From Oscillospiraceae bacterium (GTDB lineage Bacteria; Bacillota; Clostridia; Oscillospirales; Ruminococcaceae), in contig JAFSEU010000031.1 of NCBI GenBank assembly GCA_017435565.1, positions 62,001-126,000 of the forward strand: a stretch of 64,000 bases of DNA, in the 5' to 3' direction. This document shows, piece by piece, positions 61,723 through 64,000 of the stretch. Below the pieces are notes generated by a model. The model ran no database searches, had not been told where the DNA came from, and worked only from the letters and a program-made list of their open reading frames with translations. The position numbers and the translations under genes are program-made. The stretch's first letter is position 1, and each line of letters begins with the position of its first letter.

Positions 61723-61761
61723 ATTGTTATATCTTCACGGAATAGATAACAAAACTTTTCG

Positions 61762-61798
61762 TGATAAAAGAAAAAACGGACTCCACAAAGTGAAGCCC
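61762..61798 (-). terminator. Terminator downstream of the tRNA remnant
   Basis: On the minus strand, CGGGCTTCAC/GTGGAGTCCG with two wobble pairs, a 3-base loop and TTTTTT. It probably ended the original tRNA transcript. Confidence 0.65.
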
Positions 61799-61825
61799 GA
61801 AAATGTTACGCCGCAATCATGCGGT

Positions 61826-61866
61826 TGGAGCTTGTGACGGGACTCGAACCTGCGACCATGAGCTGT
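61826..61866 (-). other. 3'-end remnant of a tRNA gene, candidate attachment site
   Basis: Read on the minus strand it has the T-arm (GGTTCGAGTCC), an acceptor 3' strand CACAAGC, a discriminator T and encoded CCA. No matching 5' half (an acceptor beginning GCTTGTG) precedes it; the serine recombinase gene does. This is what one end of an element integrated in a tRNA gene looks like. The T-stem has one mismatch, so decay is possible. Confidence 0.55.
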
Positions 61867-61917
61867 CTATAAAGCGACGTTTGACTCGTTTTAAAAAATG
61901 GGGCGTTTACTCCGATT

Positions 61918-63543
61918 CTACGCCGCTTTCTCCGATTCTGCGGCGTGTTCCAGTTTCCCGATAAAGCGATAGTAAATCTCCACCTGCTGAAATACTCTGC
62001 CGTCCTCCGCTATTTCCTTGTGGTGTACTACGATTTTATCAATCAGCTCGTTCAGAATAGTGGCATCCAGCCGGTCAATGACTGTGTACTTCTTGATAAG
62101 GTTCACAAACTTGTCAGTTGCATCGTTCTCTGCTTTCCGCTGTTCAATCCGCTGCCGCAGGTCGGGGAGTGCTTCCTTGATTTCTCTCTGCTCAGATTCA
62201 TACTGTGCCGACATCGCTTCATAGCGGCTTTCGGAAATTTTTCCCAAGGCACTGTCCTCGTACAGCTTGCACAGAATGCGGTCGATCTCCTCGAAACGGC
62301 TCTGCTTCTTCTCATATTCGGCTTGCAGTTTCTTTGCTTCTTTTGCGGAATCCGTCTGGAATTTTCTCTCCAGAAATGCCTTGAACTGTTTCTTATTATG
62401 GCGATAATTCCATAGCACATTCCGCAGATCGATCAGCACAAGGTCACACACCGTATCGTAGCGGATATAGTGGGAGGCACAGTATTCCTTGCCATGCGTC
62501 TTGTACATCCAGCAGGAATATGCCCCGTGATAAGTGCCGTCCTTTCGCTTCTTCTGCGAATAGGTGAGGGCGTGACCGCAGTCCGCACAGTACAGCAGCC
62601 CTGCGAACATCTGCACCTCGCCTGTTTTGGCAGGGCGGTGCTTTGCGTTCATGATCTTGTGTACCGTGTCCCACAACTCCTGCGAAATGATCGGTTCATG
62701 GCAGTGTTCCACCACAATCCAATCCTCCCTCGGACACTTCACCACCTGCTTGCTTTTCATGGATTTTGCTCGCTGCTTGCCATACACCAGCCTGCCGAGG
62801 TAGACTTCATTGTTCAGAATCACACGGACGGAGGTAACGTGCCAGTCGAATTCTTTCCGCCAGTAATCGGATTTGAAGTAGTCGGGGTTATGCTGATTGA
62901 AGTAGGCAATGGGGTTCAGTACCTTTTCCGCACGGAAGATTTTTGCGATCTTGTTGTATCCGATGCCCTCCGCAGTCAGCCGGAAAATGCGTCTGACAAC
63001 CTCTGCCGCTGGTTCATCAATCACAAGATGATGACGGTCATTGGGATCCAGCTTGTAGCCGAACGGCGGCTTGGAACCCATGAACTGCCCAGCCTTTGCC
63101 TTGGCTTTCTTGGCGGCTTTCGTTTTCTTGGACACGTCACGGGCATACATCTCGTTCATCACATTTCGCATGGGGAACATCAGATCATCTTCGTTAACAG
63201 ATGAATCGTAGTGGTCATCGGCTGCAATAAAACGCACATCCTGATCCTTGAAATGTTCAACCTGCAAGCCGACTTCCACATAATTTCGACCGAATCGGGA
63301 CAGGTCTTTTACAATCACAAGATTGATTTTGTCTGCGTGAATGTCCGAGAGCATCCGCTAAAATGCAGGACGGTTGAAGTTTGTACCGCTGTATCCGTCA
63401 TCACAGTAAAATTCATATTCCGTGATGCTGTGAGCCTGACAGTACTGTTCCAATAAGATTTTCTGCGTTTCGATGGACACACTGCCGCCGAAGCTGCCGT
63501 CATCCACCGAGAGTCTGCAATATAATGCTGCGTGTTTCTGCAT
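61918..63543 (-). pseudogene. Large serine recombinase (TnpX-like) interrupted by an in-frame amber codon
   Basis: A single reading frame of 541 codons, broken only by TAG at 63358-63360 (codon 62). The N-terminal part (YCRLSVDD with catalytic Ser11, then CDDGYSGTNFNRPAF) and the long part (RMLSDIHADKINLVIVKDLSRFGRN, recombinase domain, zinc ribbon CADC...C...C, coiled coil) are in phase. In relatives the interrupted position is usually Gln, so one C-to-T change explains the stop. The long frame could restart at ATG 63354 but would lack the catalytic Ser. Unless amber is read through, the enzyme is dead. Confidence 0.88.
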
Positions 63544-63679
63544 GGTAGTTCCTCCTTTTCTTCACGGACACCGCAGCCTTGCACTGACAGTTTATCACAT
63601 CTGTCTGCACAAAGCCAGCTGAATTTGTCCGCTGCTTTCATCTTTGTGCAACCTCAATAAGTGGTTGCTTGGAATTTGT

Positions 63680-63946
63680 TCATCTCGCAGAAGCATTCTT
63701 CCGCTGAATCATTTCCTCGAACTCATCTGACACAGATCCGATTTCATCTCCCGTTTCTAATCTGCGGAGCATGAGATTGGAGAGCGATTTCGCAGCATTT
63801 GTCTGCCCCTCAAAGACAGACCACACACGATAGGTCACGCCATCAATGAAGTGATCACGGTACTGCGCATCGCCCTGATTCTGACACAGTGACGGTTCGA
63901 GGGTGTATTCTCTTTTTCTGATTTTTCCAATTGTGTTTCTTTCCAT
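63680..63946 (-). CDS. TnpW-like small transposon protein
   Basis: An 88-residue protein. The centre (IDGVTYRVWSVFEGQ, then AAKSLSNLMLRRLE) resembles the TnpW-type small proteins carried next to TnpX recombinases in Tn4451-family elements, which have a short beta hairpin then a helix. No clear function is known. It lies 136 bases upstream of the recombinase on the same strand, so the right end of the window is inside a mobile element that continues beyond the edge. Confidence 0.65.
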   Translation of the reverse strand: MERNTIGKIRKREYTLEPSLCQNQGDAQYRDHFIDGVTYRVWSVFEGQTNAAKSLSNLMLRRLETGDEIGSVSDEFEEMIQRKNASAR

Positions 63947-64000
63947 AGTCCTCCAGTTCTCCGAACAATGTCGGATTGAATTTTGTTGTTCCTGTCAATC

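Larger units (their letters stand above)
61332..61917. other. Gene-free boundary region
   Basis: A 586-base stretch with no credible gene. It holds the CPBP operon promoter (61408-61436), a symmetric terminator (61686-61722), a second terminator (61762-61798), and a tRNA 3'-end remnant (61826-61866) next to the serine recombinase gene. The plus-strand frames are short and cross both hairpins. Confidence 0.65.
61826..64000. mobile_element. Left end of a Tn4451-like integrative element
   Basis: A tRNA remnant, a TnpX-like serine recombinase with an amber stop, and a TnpW-like gene define one end of a mobile element whose other end lies outside the window. No conjugation or cargo gene is visible here. 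Confidence 0.65.

Noticed and set aside
61592..61837. An 81-codon plus-strand frame in the boundary region
   Set aside because: It passes through two terminators and into the tRNA remnant; no start signals.

Overview
The window looks like a chromosomal segment of a low-to-mid GC, anaerobic, spore-forming Firmicute, most likely a Ruminococcus-like member of the Oscillospiraceae. The evidence is spoIVA next to a DUF3794/LysM gene, an oxygen-sensitive class III ribonucleotide reductase, consensus sigma-A promoters (TTGaca-17-TATAAT) and AGGAGG-type ribosome binding sites, a Tad pilus locus without a secretin, and a secreted cohesin-like/dockerin protein of the kind found in cellulosome or amylosome builders. 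The species assignment is inference.

Layout. 1-12608 (minus strand) is a Tad/Flp pilus cluster in the order tadZ, cpaF/tadA, tadB, tadC, flp-like pilin, prepilin peptidase, WG-repeat protein, tadE-like, very large pseudopilin-like DUF5702 protein, second tadE-like, FHA protein and PP2C phosphatase. 12969-16308 (minus) is a hexose-phosphate operon (manA, glucokinase, glmM). 16379-18220 is a repeat-rich, Pro-rich protein. 18388-22226 is valS-folC. 22403-25224 holds a lipoprotein and a divergent Thr-rich membrane protein. 25310-31107 (plus) is uvrB-GNAT-uvrA plus a flavin-binding PNPOx-fold protein.

31166-32315 is an accessory patch: two tandem units, each with a divergent sigma-A promoter, palindromic operators and a small XRE repressor. 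Unit one keeps an intact DUF6809 gene and unit two only its first codons. 32405-35451 is DUF3794/LysM-spoIVA. Directly after spoIVA lies a 927-bp insert (35452-36378) with a membrane protein and a third XRE repressor. It is bounded by a 23-bp duplication of the spoIVA 3' end, and spoIVA's probable native terminator now lies beyond it. 36502-42197 holds prmA and a type II topoisomerase pair with a GNAT gene between the subunits.

42249-46268 (minus) is nrdG-nrdD-trxB. NrdD carries a C-terminal CPNC redoxin-like domain, and the promoter is followed by two NrdR-like boxes 32 bp apart. 46545-47684 encodes the cohesin-like/dockerin protein. 47739-49692 holds a CmpB-family membrane protein and a PflX-like radical SAM protein. 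49763-58531 (minus) is one carbohydrate operon: glycogen phosphorylase, PTS IIA-IIC-IIB, an EEP-family hydrolase, 4-alpha-glucanotransferase, HPr and Enzyme I. After a GNAT gene, a gene fragment and a lipoprotein/CPBP-protease pair, the right end (about 61826 onward) is a Tn4451-like mobile element. It has a serine recombinase interrupted by an in-frame amber codon, a TnpW-like small gene, and a tRNA 3'-end remnant at its boundary.

For undescribed biology the best candidates are the three miniature XRE/operator modules between 31.2 and 36.4 kb, especially the spoIVA-linked mini-island.
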